Source: Tetrahymena thermophila SB210 (lineage: Eukaryota; Ciliophora; Oligohymenophorea; Hymenostomatida; Tetrahymenidae). From it: 64,000 nucleotides of DNA. The stretch is from contig NW_002476421.1 in NCBI RefSeq assembly GCF_000189635.1, forward strand, positions 279,954 to 343,953, written 5' to 3'. Both the position numbers and the translations under genes were made by a program. Shown here piece by piece: positions 24,882-37,405 of the stretch. The notes beneath the pieces are model-generated. The model made no database searches and was not told where the DNA came from. It worked only from the letters and a program-made list of their open reading frames with translations. Positions within the stretch are counted from its first letter, which is position 1. The number at the start of each line of letters is the position of its first letter.

Positions 24882-26290
24882 TTATACTTATTTAAACCTT
24901 ATTCTAAACTTTTATAATTTATATTTCTTAATCTTTTGCGATAAAAATCTGTGATTATTTTCAATAATTTATTTTTTTAAGATAAAATTTCTTTTTATTC
25001 AAATCAATTTATTAAATTTTCTTTATTAACTACTAATTCAAACATAGCCTTGGATTTAGTCAATCAATAAATAAATCAATTGATTAATTTATTTATCTAG
25101 TTAGTGCTGTTAAATTTTAAGTTTCCTTAGCTGAAATTCAAAATCGCCATAAATTTCTTATTTCTAAATAAAATTTATTTAGCTGCATAATAATATGTAA
25201 TTTAAATTTTTTACACTTATTTAACTTTATTTAATAGCATTTTATCTAAACTCAATAACCATTCAATAGCTCTAATACATATAGAAACAATAAAAAAATT
25301 AACACTTTTAAATTTACTGTAAAATCAAAAGCAAGTTTAAAATCCTATAAATAGATAAATAAGTCAAAATAGATTTGCATAATTTTATTTTTTATTTAAA
25401 ATCAAAATATTTTTTTAAGCTTAACTTATTCATTTTTTTATATATTTATTTATAAAAGAAATAGAATAAAATTTGAGTTTAACTTTATTATTTACAAAAA
25501 ATAAAAAAATATTAAAATTTAATATTCAAAATTAAATAAATTTATAAAAATAATTTTTTATTTTAATAATTGTTTATCTAAATTAGAAGATTTAAATGTG
25601 TTAATGGAAACCTAGAAGAAATTAAGAAAAACGAATTTGAGTTAAATTTTAATTTCTATTTTAAGTTTAATTGAATATTTTTTTAGGTTTTTTTTGTAAA
25701 TAATAATAATGAAAATAATTTATAATAAATTTAATGGATAAAAAATTAAACAAACTAAATTTAAAATATACATTTGCAAATTTAGTGCTCATAAATCTTA
25801 ATTAATTAAGATATTTTTTTAATTGTAGGTGTTAATTGTTTTTCAACGTTCCTATCTGAAATTAATAGAAATTTCTTAAGATATTTTTATAAATAAGTAA
25901 TTAGTTAATTTAGTGAAAAGTAATTGTTTTTAATGATTTCTTTACATAGATTATAATAGATTAGTTTAAAATAAATCTCATATAGCAAATATGGTATAAG
26001 AATTTTGCATCAAAACTAAATACCAAGCAAATTATAGTACTGCTTCAGTTAGAGCAACAAAGATAATGAGCCATAGTAAAATTAAGATTCAGCATAAACT
26101 AACAAAAATTTAGTAAAAATTAATAAAATATTCTTATAAAATGTTTTTTACTGTTTTTCGAATTCAAAATTGATTTTACTAAGTTTTAATATAATTAAGA
26201 ATGTTATTTATAAGCGTAAATTTTTAAAAAATATAGAGTTATGTTGATGAGTTGAAGTAAAAAACTAAAAATTAATTGATACAAATCAAA
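24882..26290. other. AT-rich intergenic DNA between divergent genes
   Basis: About 1.4 kb separating the starts of the minus-strand kinase-like gene and the plus-strand membrane protein gene, so it should hold both promoters. No conserved element is recognisable by eye. Confidence 0.55.
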
Positions 26291-26848
26291 ATGCAACAAA
26301 TTGCTGAATCTCAAAAAACTAAAAAGGAATATCGTGATGCAGTCTTATTTGAAGAAATTTTGAATACTTAAAAAATTATTCCCTTGTATGATTGCTATGG
26401 AAAAGTATTTAGACATGAATTGATAAAAAATTTAATTTTTGTTTTGGGTGGCTTTGGAATTTTGTACTATTTCTACAATGATCCTGACTCTAAGCCTAAA
26501 AAGAAAACTTTCCTTTGTGCTTTAACTTTGTCTTTTATTGCAACTAGAGTTCTCACTTATCGCCGTTTATAAAAGAGTTTTGTTGATAAGATTATTTATG
26601 ATACTACAACTTAAATGGTCACCTTGACAAAAAGGACTTTTTATGGTAAAAGATTTGACCAAGAACTAAACCCTGCTTTACTCTTATTTACAAATGACAA
26701 ATCTTTGAATATGAGAAATATTAATTATATAAATATGGAAACATTAGAAACTTATCAAATTGGATACGATTACGCTTGGAAAAACAAGGCCCTATTTTCT
26801 CACATCCTAGAATAAAGAATAGAAACTATCAGAAATAAAAAAAATTGA
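26291..26848 (+). CDS. Small two-helix membrane protein, 185 residues
   Basis: Single exon, ATG 26291 to TGA 26846-26848. After a polar N-terminus (KKEYRDAVLFEEILN) come two closely spaced hydrophobic helices, LIFVLGGFGILYYFY (about 47-62) and TFLCALTLSFIATRVL (about 73-88), joined by a short lysine-rich loop. A soluble C-terminal domain follows (VDKIIYDTTTQMVTLTKRTF, later YDYAWKNKALFSHILE). The helical hairpin followed by a small soluble domain is the layout of mitochondrial TMEM70/TMEM186/TMEM223-type assembly factors. This similarity is of architecture only and is inference. Two further methionine-started pieces inside it are the same frame broken by a TAA glutamine codon. Neighbours give no functional hint. 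Confidence 0.85.
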
Positions 26849-27545
26849 TTTTAATTCTTGTAATTATAATTAAAGCTATTGTAACAAAATATATTAAAAT
26901 ATCTATTACCCTAGAGTTGAAAATTTTAATTTTAGATAACTATAATTTATATTCTGATATTTTAACTATTATTAAAATTATTAATTTAAGCAGCTATTTA
27001 ATTACTTTACTAATTAATATTTTAATTTAATATTTTTTGAATAAAATCTTTAATAAGATTTATCTTATTATTCAAATAAATATTATGTAAATAATACATC
27101 ATGAACAAATACATTTTTAAGATACTTTTTTTTTGAATATATAAGGAAGGGGATAATGAAATATCAACTATTTTTTACTCTCCCTTTTACTAAAATCAAA
27201 AATATAATTAAAATTATTTTATTTGTTTTTTAGTTAGAGTTAAAATAGAAGAAAACTTTTTTTATCTAGCTGAAAATTGAGAAGGGAAATGGCAATTACC
27301 ACCATAAATTTTTTTTTTTTTCAATTAATTTCCTAACCACATTTTTATCATTATTTTGAATTTTAATATGATTTAAAAATATTATTTATTGATAACATAA
27401 GCTAATTATTTTAAACATTTTATTTTATATTTAGAATATATATCCTGACACTAAAACAATTTGTTATTTTTTAGAAAAAATCTTGACTGACTGAATGAAT
27501 AAATAATATATTTGTTTGTTGTTATGTTTTATTGATTTACTAACT
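26849..27545. other. AT-rich intergenic DNA between convergent genes
   Basis: About 0.7 kb holding the 3' flanks of two convergent genes. The small plus-strand frame at 26845-27030 is I/L/N-only and judged random. Confidence 0.55.
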
Positions 27546-29833
27546 TCAATTGCTGTCCCTAATTATAAATTAGTTAAAAACAAAATTTATAATTTACTTT
27601 AAATTTTTTTTAAATTAAAAGATAAAAATAAATTAACTTATCATTTTCTGATTGATGAGGCATAATTTTATCTTCTTCTTAACTCTATTCAATTTCTTTT
27701 TCTTCTTCCCCTTCTGAATTAGATTCTTCACTTAATTCAAATTATTCTTCCATTTATAATTTACATTAGATTAGTCTTTACATTTTATAAACTTATTTTT
27801 TAAGTTTATTTTATGACATTTGATTTATAAAATTTTCACTATTTCAAATAATTTAAAAATAAATGATTTAGAATGCTTTAATAACAACTTTTCATGATTT
27901 TAAAAATCTCAATAATTTAAATTAAATATTAATTTAGTATTATTAGAAATCAATCATAAATTAGTTAAGGTTGAATGAAATAATTATTTTAACATATCTT
28001 AAAATTTAATAAAGTTATGAATAAATGTAAATAAACTATTTTTACTAGAGATTGATTGTTAAAGACAGTAAATTAATACATTTTTATAACCAAAATCCTA
28101 ATTTTGACACACCTTTTCTTCCAATTTAATTGTAGCTTTTTAATAAATATGTTTGGTAAAATGATTAAATAGAAAAAATATCAAGAAAATAATAAATAAA
28201 TGATAAATTAGTAAAAAATTAAAATACGAACATTTAAATTTAAATTTCAAATAATAAATAAAAATGAAAGAAAAAAAATAGAAAATAAAAAATCATCAAA
28301 TAAAAGCCATTAATTAATTTTACTTTCAAAAATTAAAGTATAAAAAATAAAAATAAATGTATAGTATCTACAAGAGTATGAGCGTTAAATCTTAGAGATT
28401 AGTGTACTTTGCTAAGTAAAAACCTAATTTAGATATTCCTTCATCTTTAATTTCATTGTATCTATTTTTTATTAGTGTTTTTTAGATTATATAAAAAATA
28501 TAATAATAAATTATTTAAAAAAAGGAATATTAGGAAATAATTTATTAATAATTTAAGATTTTAGGAAATAAAAACTAAATAAGTAATTTACTAAATATTA
28601 AGATAAACTACCTTAAATTTTAAAAAATAAGCTTAAATAATAAAAGATAAAACTGATTTCCGTGAAAGCGCACATCTCAAAATATATTTTGAGCTTGACC
28701 ATATTTCTTCTCATTTTAGCAAAACTACTCATTACATTCAAAATTACTTTTTAAAAATGTGCTCATTTTAAAATATATTATTTTTATGCACTGTTTAATA
28801 GAATACTATTTAGATATGTGTTTAATATTCTTTATTAGAAAAAGTAATAAAAATATTTTTACCCAAGGTTTAGCTTAATTTTGGAGAGATTAGTACATTT
28901 CATTAATCCAGATCCTAAGTCTGATGTTCCCTTTACACCAATTTGATTATCACTTACATATTTTTAAGGAATGTTATAGAAAATAATAAAAAATTTAAAA
29001 GAAATAAAATTATCTAGAACAAATAGAAAATAAAAATTTAGAAACAAAATCTAAAATAAATTAAAATTTATTCATAAATGGATTTTAGTGAGAAAATTAT
29101 AAAATAAATAACCATTCTAAAAATAAATCTATTTTCTAATTAGTAAATATATTATACTGATTAAGCAAATAAATTATTTCTTACGCTAAGTAGAGAGTTA
29201 AATTTTAGAGTTTAGAGCACTATGATAAATAAAAACCTAAGTCTGATGCTCCCTTTTAGCCAATTTAATTCCCTCTTTTATATTTTTGAGGTAGAGTGAA
29301 ACATATTTTTTGAATAAATAAAAGTAAAATAATAATTTTAAAATCAGAATGACTATTTAAAACTTAAAAAATACATTTTTGAAAAAAAAAGGAAATAAAA
29401 AATGTAAAAATAAGCAAAATCATTTAAGTCTATGACTATTTTCTTTCTTTTTTATTCATAGCATAGGTAGTAATGTAATTAAAATAAATTTACTAGAGGC
29501 TGAGTGTTAAAATTGAGAGATAAGAGCACTTTGCTAAACAAAAACCTAAGTCTGATATATCTTTACCACCGATCTAACTTTATCTTTTTTTTATATTTAT
29601 ATAGAATTTAGTTAAACAATATCAAAATAAGTTTTAAAAAAAGGTATTTATTTTATTTTATTTTAGAAAGGATTTGAATTAAAAAAATTAAATATGGTAA
29701 CTTACTTGAGGTCAATATTAACATCTAAATGAGATGATAATTAGGAATTTTAAAACTTTTTATTTTTTAAAAGAAAATTTATTTTATGAATAGCATTTTA
29801 TGAGTTAAAACATAATTTTATGAAATAATTCAT
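27546..29833 (-). CDS. Leucine-rich-repeat protein A, 242 residues, one LRR per exon
   Basis: Eight exons: 29833-29706, 29583-29494, 29274-29185, 28952-28863, 28461-28372, 28135-28046, 27775-27638 and 27558-27546 (729 bases in phase). The five middle exons are each exactly 90 bases. Each begins with the third base of a codon and ends after two bases, and each encodes one ribonuclease-inhibitor-like LRR with the pattern NQIGxKGxSDLGxxLxKC, then xNLxxLTLNL. Exon 1 encodes a short N-cap (SSHLDVNIDL). The C-terminal exon is strongly acidic (SEESNSEGEEEKEIEQSQEE) and ends ENDKDSN. Donors are mostly GTAAA and acceptors AAAG or TAG. LRR proteins bind other proteins. The partner is unknown. This gene is paralogous to the larger LRR gene at 42403-46403. 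Confidence 0.88.
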
Positions 29834-30406
29834 TTATACTTCGCTTAAATTATAAAAGAATTTTTTATTTTATTCCATCATTTTTTTATTTTATTTTATG
29901 AGATTCTTATTTAAACAAATAAATTAATTATTAAATTCATAAGAATTTTTTAAATCTTTTAAATAAAAGATTAATACAAAAATAAATTGTAAAGAGATAC
30001 AAAAATAAACAATTAAATCTGATAAAATTTAAGCGCTAAAAACAAAATTTTTTAACCAAAAATATTTATTGTAATTATATCACTAAATAGAGTAACCTAA
30101 TTATGTTCTTTATTTAATTTTTAAAAACATTTAATGCCTTTTCTCAAATTTTGTATGAAAAAAATTTTTTTTTTAACAAGTTTTCAAAAACATTCTAGGA
30201 AATTAAATTTTTATAAATTATAAAATTTTTCTTCTACTTAAATATAAGTTTATAGTACATACATAATAATAAAATAAAATAAATGCTTTTTAAAGGTTTT
30301 GTGTACATTTAGAAAAATACTTTTGTTTGAGTAAAATTAAGAAGTATTTTTTGTGTGAAATAAAACTAATTATTTATTTATTTATTTTTGTTAAGGATTT
30401 AATGTT
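29834..30406. other. AT-rich intergenic DNA
   Basis: About 0.57 kb between two minus-strand genes. No gene or repeat is seen. Confidence 0.55.
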
Positions 30407-32543
30407 TCAAAATTTATTATTTGTTAAATAGTTATTGTTATTAATATTTCTTTAATAAGGGCTATTTGTTTCTTGCTTATTAGAAGTTACAAACGACTTT
30501 GATCTAGTTTATTTTTACTAACTTTATATTGTTTTTCTTTGTCTCGTGTATAGTTCATCTCTATTTAGCATAATTTCGCCAAAGTGATTAAATTTATTTC
30601 TATTATTTTTTGCAACATGGCTATCTGCTTCAGTAGCAATTAGAAATGCACTATTATTGTTGTCTAAGCTAATTTTCTTTTAGTTTTTAGGCTAGTACAT
30701 TGAAAGATCAAGTTTATTTTATGATATTTTTTGTGACATTGTATGTTTCTCTCTTTTAGGAGACTTGCTTAATAATTCTCTGTTACTAGGCAGAGAAGCT
30801 TTTACTGAATTATTCTTTTCTGGACTTGAACTTAATCTGTCGTTAGAGTGATCTAATATATCATTTTATTCATTATTCCCACTAAGATTTGTTTTACTGG
30901 GACTTTTGGTTTTATTAGAGGTGGTTTATAATTATTAATCTAATTATTCTTTAGCTTCAAAGGTGTGCATATTGACTTCTTAATTTAATTACACTTCTTT
31001 ATTAGGAATTGAACTGCTATCCTTATTTGAAGTAGAGTCGTGCTCATAGATGGCTGAATAATTCAAATTTGATTTTTTATTGATTGTTTTGGAATTAACA
31101 CTTTTGTATATATTTATATATCGAGTGTTTGAAATAGTTGTATTTTTATTTTAATTTGAACCATCTTCGTTTTTATAGATATTTTTTTGATTCTTTGGCT
31201 AAATACTGCTATATTAACTCCCATGATTTTAAGAAGTTTACATGTAGAAATTTTTATGATAGTTTGTTTTATTCATAATATCTATATGATCTTATTGAAG
31301 TATCTAAAGAGGATTCACTTTATTTTAAGAGTATTGTCTGTACCTGCTTGCTTACATATTTTTCTTGATAGGAGAGATAGAATTCTGCGAGCTTTGCAGC
31401 CCAGAAAAATTTCCTATGCTAGTATTCAATAATTAAACATTATTGCTCTAAGCAATTTATAACTCAAACTAATTAGAATCATAAATGTTTTTTTATGCTA
31501 AGCTAACAAATATTGGATATTTTGATTCTATTTCTTCAGGTTTTAATTCTTATGCTTCATCTATTTAATGATGCAGTTTATCACATTATACTTTAGTTCT
31601 CTTGTATTAGTCTAAAAGCTACTTTTCTATTTCTTCTAAGTTTTTAATCTACTTCTCTTTCTACTCTTTTATCAGTTGTTCTTGCAAAATTTTATTGTTG
31701 TAGTTCTCTTTAAATTATTTGTATTTTTCCTCATGATAAGACTGTAATTTCATTTATGCCTGCTGCTAACTTATCTTGACTTTATCATGTTTGGATCTCT
31801 TAAACTAATGAATAGTGCTTTAAAAGTAATCTCTCATTTAACCAAGTTCTCTTGATTGATATTTAATTTCTTAGGCATTCTTTTTTCTCCCCTAAATAAG
31901 TTGTTCCTGATTCTGCGTTAATTTTTATCTGTTTAAGTCTTTCGACACTTCATTTTTGCTTAAAAGCTCTTCAATTTCCTTTTACTTTTTCTATCTGATT
32001 ATTTCTTTCTAATTAGGCATTCAGTTTTTATTAAAAATAAAAATTTAAAAGAATGAATGAATGAATGAATGATTGACATTGCTAATAAAGAATAAATTAA
32101 TCTATTTTTACCATTTTGCATTCAATTTAATATCTTTTCTTATTTTCATATAAACTTATAGCTTTATCATACAAATCATTTGTCTTTTTCCAAACATTCA
32201 TTTATTAATTTTATATAAACTATATTCTGTTTGCGATTGACTGCAACTCCTGATCATTATGCTTATTCTATTGTCTATATTATTCAAGCAATATACTCAA
32301 ATCCTAATTAGGTTCAGTATTTTATACAAGATTGTTGCTAAAAATTTAAGAATTATCTCTATTAAAAGATGAATCTCTTTTATTGTCTAAATCTACTTAT
32401 TTCTAATTTTAATTGCTACTTGTTGTGCTATTCCCTAAACCCTTTTAGAATGGCTTTGTAGAGTTGCTTCTGAGAGGAGGCAACTTCTTCTTTGGAATTT
32501 CTGTTAGGAGCCTAACGTTTTCTAAAATATTCTCCTAGCTCAT
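30407..32543 (-). CDS. Coiled-coil and low-complexity protein, 677 residues
   Basis: Exons 32543-32112 and 32008-30407 (432 and 1602 bases, phase 0) are separated by a 103-base intron starting GTAAAA. The N-terminus (MSQENILENVRLLTEIPKKK) is followed by a Ser/Asn-rich stretch. From about residue 100 to 290 charged helices predict a long coiled coil (KQKEIEELLSKNEVSKDLN, later QEQLIKEQKEKQIKNLEE). The C-terminal half is Ser/Asn/Lys-rich and disordered, with several Ser-Pro sites (NSISPIKK, SKSPKREK, SSSPEKNN) that could be phosphorylated. There is no membrane helix or catalytic motif. A structural, cytoskeletal or ciliary role would fit such a protein, but no family is recognised. Confidence 0.85.
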
Positions 32544-34168
32544 TAAAATAATTTTTAAAATAAATATCTTGCTTTGTATTGAATTATCCGCAATACTATT
32601 TATTCTAACTAATATTTGTAAAATAAAACAAAGGAAATTTAATTAATGATCAATATTAATTATTAATATTAAATATTATTAAATTTTACTACGAATGTTT
32701 TATTTGTATTCATTCATTCATACATAGATACATACACCTTATACTTTAGTTAAAGTATGTTGCAGTAAATTAATTTACTAATTTTAACTAGAATACTTTA
32801 TATTAAATTAAATTAAATTAATTTAATCTGATTCTATTTTTAAATCTTTTAATATTTTTATAAGCTATGCTAAATTATCATTTAGTTTTAGCTTTTAGAA
32901 ATAAACGAAATTTAAAATTAATCAAATCAGTTAATTTACTTTAGAAAATAATTTATATTATTTAATGCAATAAAAAAAAAATGAATTTTTTTTTATATTA
33001 AATAAAAATTAAAAGTCATTCATAATTAATTAATTAAGTTAATTTAAAATAGAATAAAAATGTTATTTTTATTTACATATATTTACCATTATTTGTTTGC
33101 AAATTCAAACCATTAATAAATAGTATTTTAGCCAAATTTAAATCATCAAGAACATTTTGAGTTAATTTTTTATTTTTACAGACAAAGACTTATTTGAACT
33201 ACCAATAAGATTATTTTTTATTTAGTTAATAAAAATATTTCTACTTTTTGATGAATATTTATTTATTACTTTTAGCTTTTAATTAAACTTTTTAATTAAA
33301 CTTTTTAATTATACTAATTTATATTTTGGAAGATGATCTTTGAAATTAAAATGTAATTAACTAATATTTAATATAAAAAATTAGTTTAACTAGAGCCTTT
33401 TTAATTTTGTATAGGTTATACTAATTAATATTTAATTAAAAGAAATGAAGACAACTATTTAGTGTAAAAAAATATTAGATTAAATTTTTAAATTTGATTT
33501 AGTTAGTTAGTTAGTTAGTTAAAAAATTATAGATATTCAGAAAATATAATGAAAATTTATACTGGTGAAAATTTATGAGGATTTATGGTATATATAAAAA
33601 AACAAAAACTTACAATTTTAAAAACTCTAAAGCAAAAAAAATATTTAACAAATTAATAATCTTAAATTATTTTAAGTTTTATTAACTGAGTGGCTCATTC
33701 TAATTAAATTTAAATGAAAATGTTCTTTAAATTAGTCAATAGAAAATTCTACCCTACGATGAAAGCTGTGAGCAAATTCTGTAGATTATTACATTTTTTT
33801 GAGTTTTTTAATATAAGTGGCTCATAATTAATATGGAATTAAAGTTTATAATAGATAAATAAAAACCTTTCCAAAAATAGTGATGTTATATCATAAGATT
33901 TTAGAATTATTATTAAAAAGCTTAACAAAAAATGGTATTTTGTTTCATAAAGTTTTGATAAACTTTATATTTAAGGAACATATATAATAAATTAAATATT
34001 TTTTTAGAACTAATGCATAAGTAGCTAAAGATATTCCTTTAATATCAAAAAATATTTGAAAAAATATATTTTAATTTAATTAAAAAAAACATTTAAAAAA
34101 TACTCAAACAAAAATTTGCGATATAAATGAAATACTTAGAATGAATTGAGTAAATTATGTTTAAATTT
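32544..34168. other. AT-rich intergenic DNA
   Basis: About 1.6 kb. It holds a short TTAG tandem run near 33497-33520 and otherwise only AT-rich sequence. No gene is seen. Confidence 0.55.
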
Positions 34169-34786
34169 TCACATTTTTTATATGGATTAAAGGTCTTTAA
34201 GAAGAGCTTCAAATTACTTTTCTTGCATAGAGTTAATAAGTGATACAGGTATACTTCCTTTAGGATCTAATAATTGATACATCTCTATTTGTGTTGTATT
34301 TTCATTTATTTTTTTTAAGAAAATAACACCAAACTTAGCTTCAACCTTAATTGCATCAATTTTAGGAGTGTTTTAATGGTCGTCAATTTGGTCTCTTGTG
34401 ATCATTATTTCATTATTATTTAATCTTCTCCTATGTACCACACATAATGAATAACGTGAGCTCACCACAAACTTACTTTTAGTTTAGAATAAAATGACAA
34501 TAGTATCTTAATCGATCGTTTCTAGTTTAATTAATTAGTCACACATTTCTCTATTTTGCTTCTAAGCATCTAAGCTGTCAAAAAAATATTATGAAGCCTT
34601 CTCGAAATTTATAGAGGCATTTCCTTCAAATTTAGTGAGCTTTACTTAGTAGTTCTGATAAATAGTTGAATACATAGTTATATTATCAACTTGCTTAATT
34701 TATTTCCAGTTTGTTTTGATATCTCTCAAAGCAAGATTTTCACTAAGCTTGCTATTTATAATATTGCTATACTTATTTCCTATCAT
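34169..34786 (-). CDS. START-domain-like lipid-binding protein, copy 1, 205 residues
   Basis: Single exon, ATG 34786 to TGA 34169-34171. The length (205) matches a stand-alone START domain, a hydrophobic-pocket fold that carries sterols or other lipids between membranes. Features that fit are an N-terminal helix (GNKYSNIINSKLSENLALRD), a central strand-rich part with SKFVVSSRYS (the RDxxx strand region of the fold), KVEAKFGVIFLKKI, and the C-terminal helix DPKGSIPVSLINSMQEKQFE, comparable to the P..P..LVN ending of START proteins. There is no signal peptide. A paralogue lies 2 kb upstream (36791-37405), clearly a tandem duplicate. The ligand is unknown, and the family call rests on pattern only. 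Confidence 0.75.
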
Positions 34787-36450
34787 TTTTTTTATTTTAA
34801 TTTATTTTTTATTAATTTATTACTTACTTTTACATCTATTTAATTTCTTCAGTATTTAAATAGCAAGTATTGTAAATAATTAAAATGTAATATTATTATT
34901 TTCAATATTAAAAAATTTCTATTTAAATATTATTTAAAATTTTGTTAATATTTCTTTTACTTTGTAATAATTACTCAGAATATATTATAATGATAATCAA
35001 TTAAAAATTTAATACATCCTTACAGTAAAAGAAATCTATAAAATACAATTGGATTTTTTGGTAGAATATCCATACTTAGTTAATGTCTAATTGAAAAGCT
35101 TAGCTGAGATAACAAATTATTTAAAACACTCAAAAAGAAGTCTTAGTATGATAGATAAATTACTCGAATATTCTCGCAATTAATTTTATAAATTAAAATT
35201 TACCAGATATTAATTTGCAAAATATTAATAACTCGAGTAATTAAATTTACAAATAAATATAAATTCTTTTTAAATCTGACAACTAAAAATTTTTCACAAA
35301 GAAACAAGTAAACACTCAAAAAGAAATCTTAATATGATAGATAAATTAATCGAATATTATCGCAAAGAATTTTAGAAATTAAAATTTACCAGATATTAAT
35401 TTACAAAATATTAATAACACGAGTAATTAAGTTTACAAATAAATATAAATTCTTTTTAAATCTGACAAGTAAAAATTTATAACAAAGAAACAAATAAACA
35501 CTCAAAATTATTTAAAAGAAAAAAATTATGATGGTTACAAATTGAGTAATTAACTTAACTCTTTTTAAATCTGACAATTCAAAATTATAAAAAAATAAAT
35601 TAAATATTCAAAATTAATTATTTAATAACAAAAAATTTATGGCTATTATGACTTTTTTAAATGTTATAAATTGATTAATTAACTAAATTATTTTTAAATC
35701 TAATAATTCATTAAAAATGATAAAATGTTGCAAACAACAGAGGAGACAATAAAATGGCTATTATCTTTTTTTATCTAATCTAAGAATAAAAATCTTAAAA
35801 TTTAACATATAAATGAAAAAAATTTAATAAAAAATAATATTTTATTCAAATAGAAAGTTAATTGTAATTATTAAACAAAAATTTATCATCCAATAGCTCT
35901 AAATAAAGCTTTATTTTTAATGAAAAGAAAACTAAATCTTGATAAAAAAAGCAAAAAAAAACTATCAAAATTTTAAAAATAAAATCAATTTTTAGAAATA
36001 AATATTTTATTCTTTTATCTATTTAAAAAGAAATTTCATCAGAAAGTATAAAATATTAATATTTTCTAAAAATAAATTTAAAAAAATTAGTTTATGAGTA
36101 AGAATGAGTTATAAAAATTGAATTTAATCTCCAAATCTCAATTAAAATATTTACAATTTAAATATATGGTAAATAATTTATAGCTAAAACATAACTGATT
36201 TTTATTAATTAATTGTTTTCTTATTAGCATTTTTTTATTAGTACTTATCACAATCAAGCTTATTTTGAACTGCAAAAATATTCTTTAATAATCAATAAAT
36301 TAGCAATATCTTAAATTAAAATAGACCAGTCTTAAATAAATAAATAAAATTAATTAATTTACTTAAAATATTTAATAAATATCAAAAGAAAGAATAACAA
36401 ATAATTTAAATATATTTAAAAAATATCCTTATTTTAATTACTTTAATATT
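34787..36450. other. Spacer between START genes, partly repetitive
   Basis: About 1.7 kb. It contains the 186-base tandem repeat (listed separately) and degenerate continuations to about 35720. The rest is AT-rich with no gene. Confidence 0.6.
35127..35600. repeat. 186-base tandem repeat, two full units and a partial third
   Basis: Units start at 35127, 35313 and 35499 with CACTCAAAA. Each carries GATAGATAAATTA, then TTTACCAGATATTAATTT and TTCTTTTTAAATCTGACAA. Spacing is exactly 186 bases. Weaker copies of the TTTTTAAATCTGA block recur to about 35720, and a related stretch lies at 37826-37880, upstream of the second START gene. Confidence 0.85.
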
Positions 36451-36552
36451 TTCACATTTTTTATATTTTGGATGTCTTTTTGAATTACATCTAATTATTT
36501 TTCTTGCATGAAGCTGATAAATGACACAGAAATATTTCTTTTAGGATATATT
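36451..36552 (-). pseudogene. Relic of a third START-like copy (3' end only)
   Basis: The sequence matches the 3' ends of the two intact START genes base for base over most of about 100 positions and encodes SFISFMQEKQLDVIQKDIQ. The motif DPKGS is changed to YPKRN. A one-base change in frame removes the stop found in the intact copies, and nothing upstream continues the gene. The AT-rich 3' flank (about 36340-36450) also resembles that of the neighbouring gene (36690-36790), so the duplicated unit included flanking DNA. Confidence 0.75.
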
Positions 36553-36790
36553 AGTTGACTGACTAAAGCTTAATAGATCTTTATGGACTAATTGTTTCCT
36601 AATTTTCATGACATATTAACATATATCATAACCAAGCTAGAGCTAGGTAAATTGCAAAAAATAATATTATAATTAATAGATAAATACAATTTATTTATTT
36701 AAAATATTTAATAGATATCAAAAAAACAACATATAATTAATATGATAATACATTAAAAAAAATATCAATATTTTAATCATTTTAATTTTT

Positions 36791-37405
36791 TCACATTTTT
36801 TATATAGTTTGGATGTCTTTTTGAATTGCATCAAATTACTTTTCTTGCATAGAGTTGATAAATGAGACAGGAATACTTCCTTTAGGATCTACTAGCTGAT
36901 AGATTTCAAAATGAGTAGCGTTTTCATTAATTTTTTTCAAGTATATAACTCCAAATTTAGCTTCAGCTTTAACAGCATCACTTTTAGGTGCGTTTTGATG
37001 GTCATCTATCTGATCTCTTGTAATTAAAATTTCATCTTAGCTTAATCTTCTTAAATGCTAAACACATAAAATTTGGCGTGAGCTCACTACAAATTTGCTT
37101 TTAGTTTTAAATAGAGTAACTATTGTGTCTTAATCGATAGTTTCTAGTTTGAGAAATTCATCACACATTTCTCTATTATGCTTCTAACCTTCTAAGTTTT
37201 CAAAGTAGAATTTAGCAGCCTTCTCAAAATTCATGGGAGCATTTCCTTCAAATTTAGATAGTTTAACTTCATAACCATGATAAGCAATAGATGACATAGT
37301 TGCATTATCAACATGTTTCACTTGTTTCCAATTAGTAATGTTTCTTAAAGCAACATTTTCATTAAATTTGCTATTAATAATATTGCTATACTTATTTCCA
37401 ATCAT
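36791..37405 (-). CDS. START-domain-like lipid-binding protein, copy 2, 204 residues
   Basis: Single exon, ATG 37405 to TGA 36791-36793. It is nearly collinear with copy 1 at 34169-34786: same start (MIGNKYSNIINSK), the shared central block (LETIDQDTIVTLFKTKSKFV), ITRDQIDDHQN in both, and the same end (DPKGSIPVSFINSMQEKQF). Differences are scattered substitutions, many conservative, plus one codon in length. Both copies therefore look under coding constraint rather than one being dead. The inferred role is the same as for copy 1: soluble lipid binding or transfer. Confidence 0.77.

Noticed and set aside
33497..33520. TTAG tandem run as a possible telomere remnant
   Set aside because: Short simple repeats of this type recur in the AT-rich spacers. 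The Tetrahymena-type telomere repeat GGGGTT is absent.
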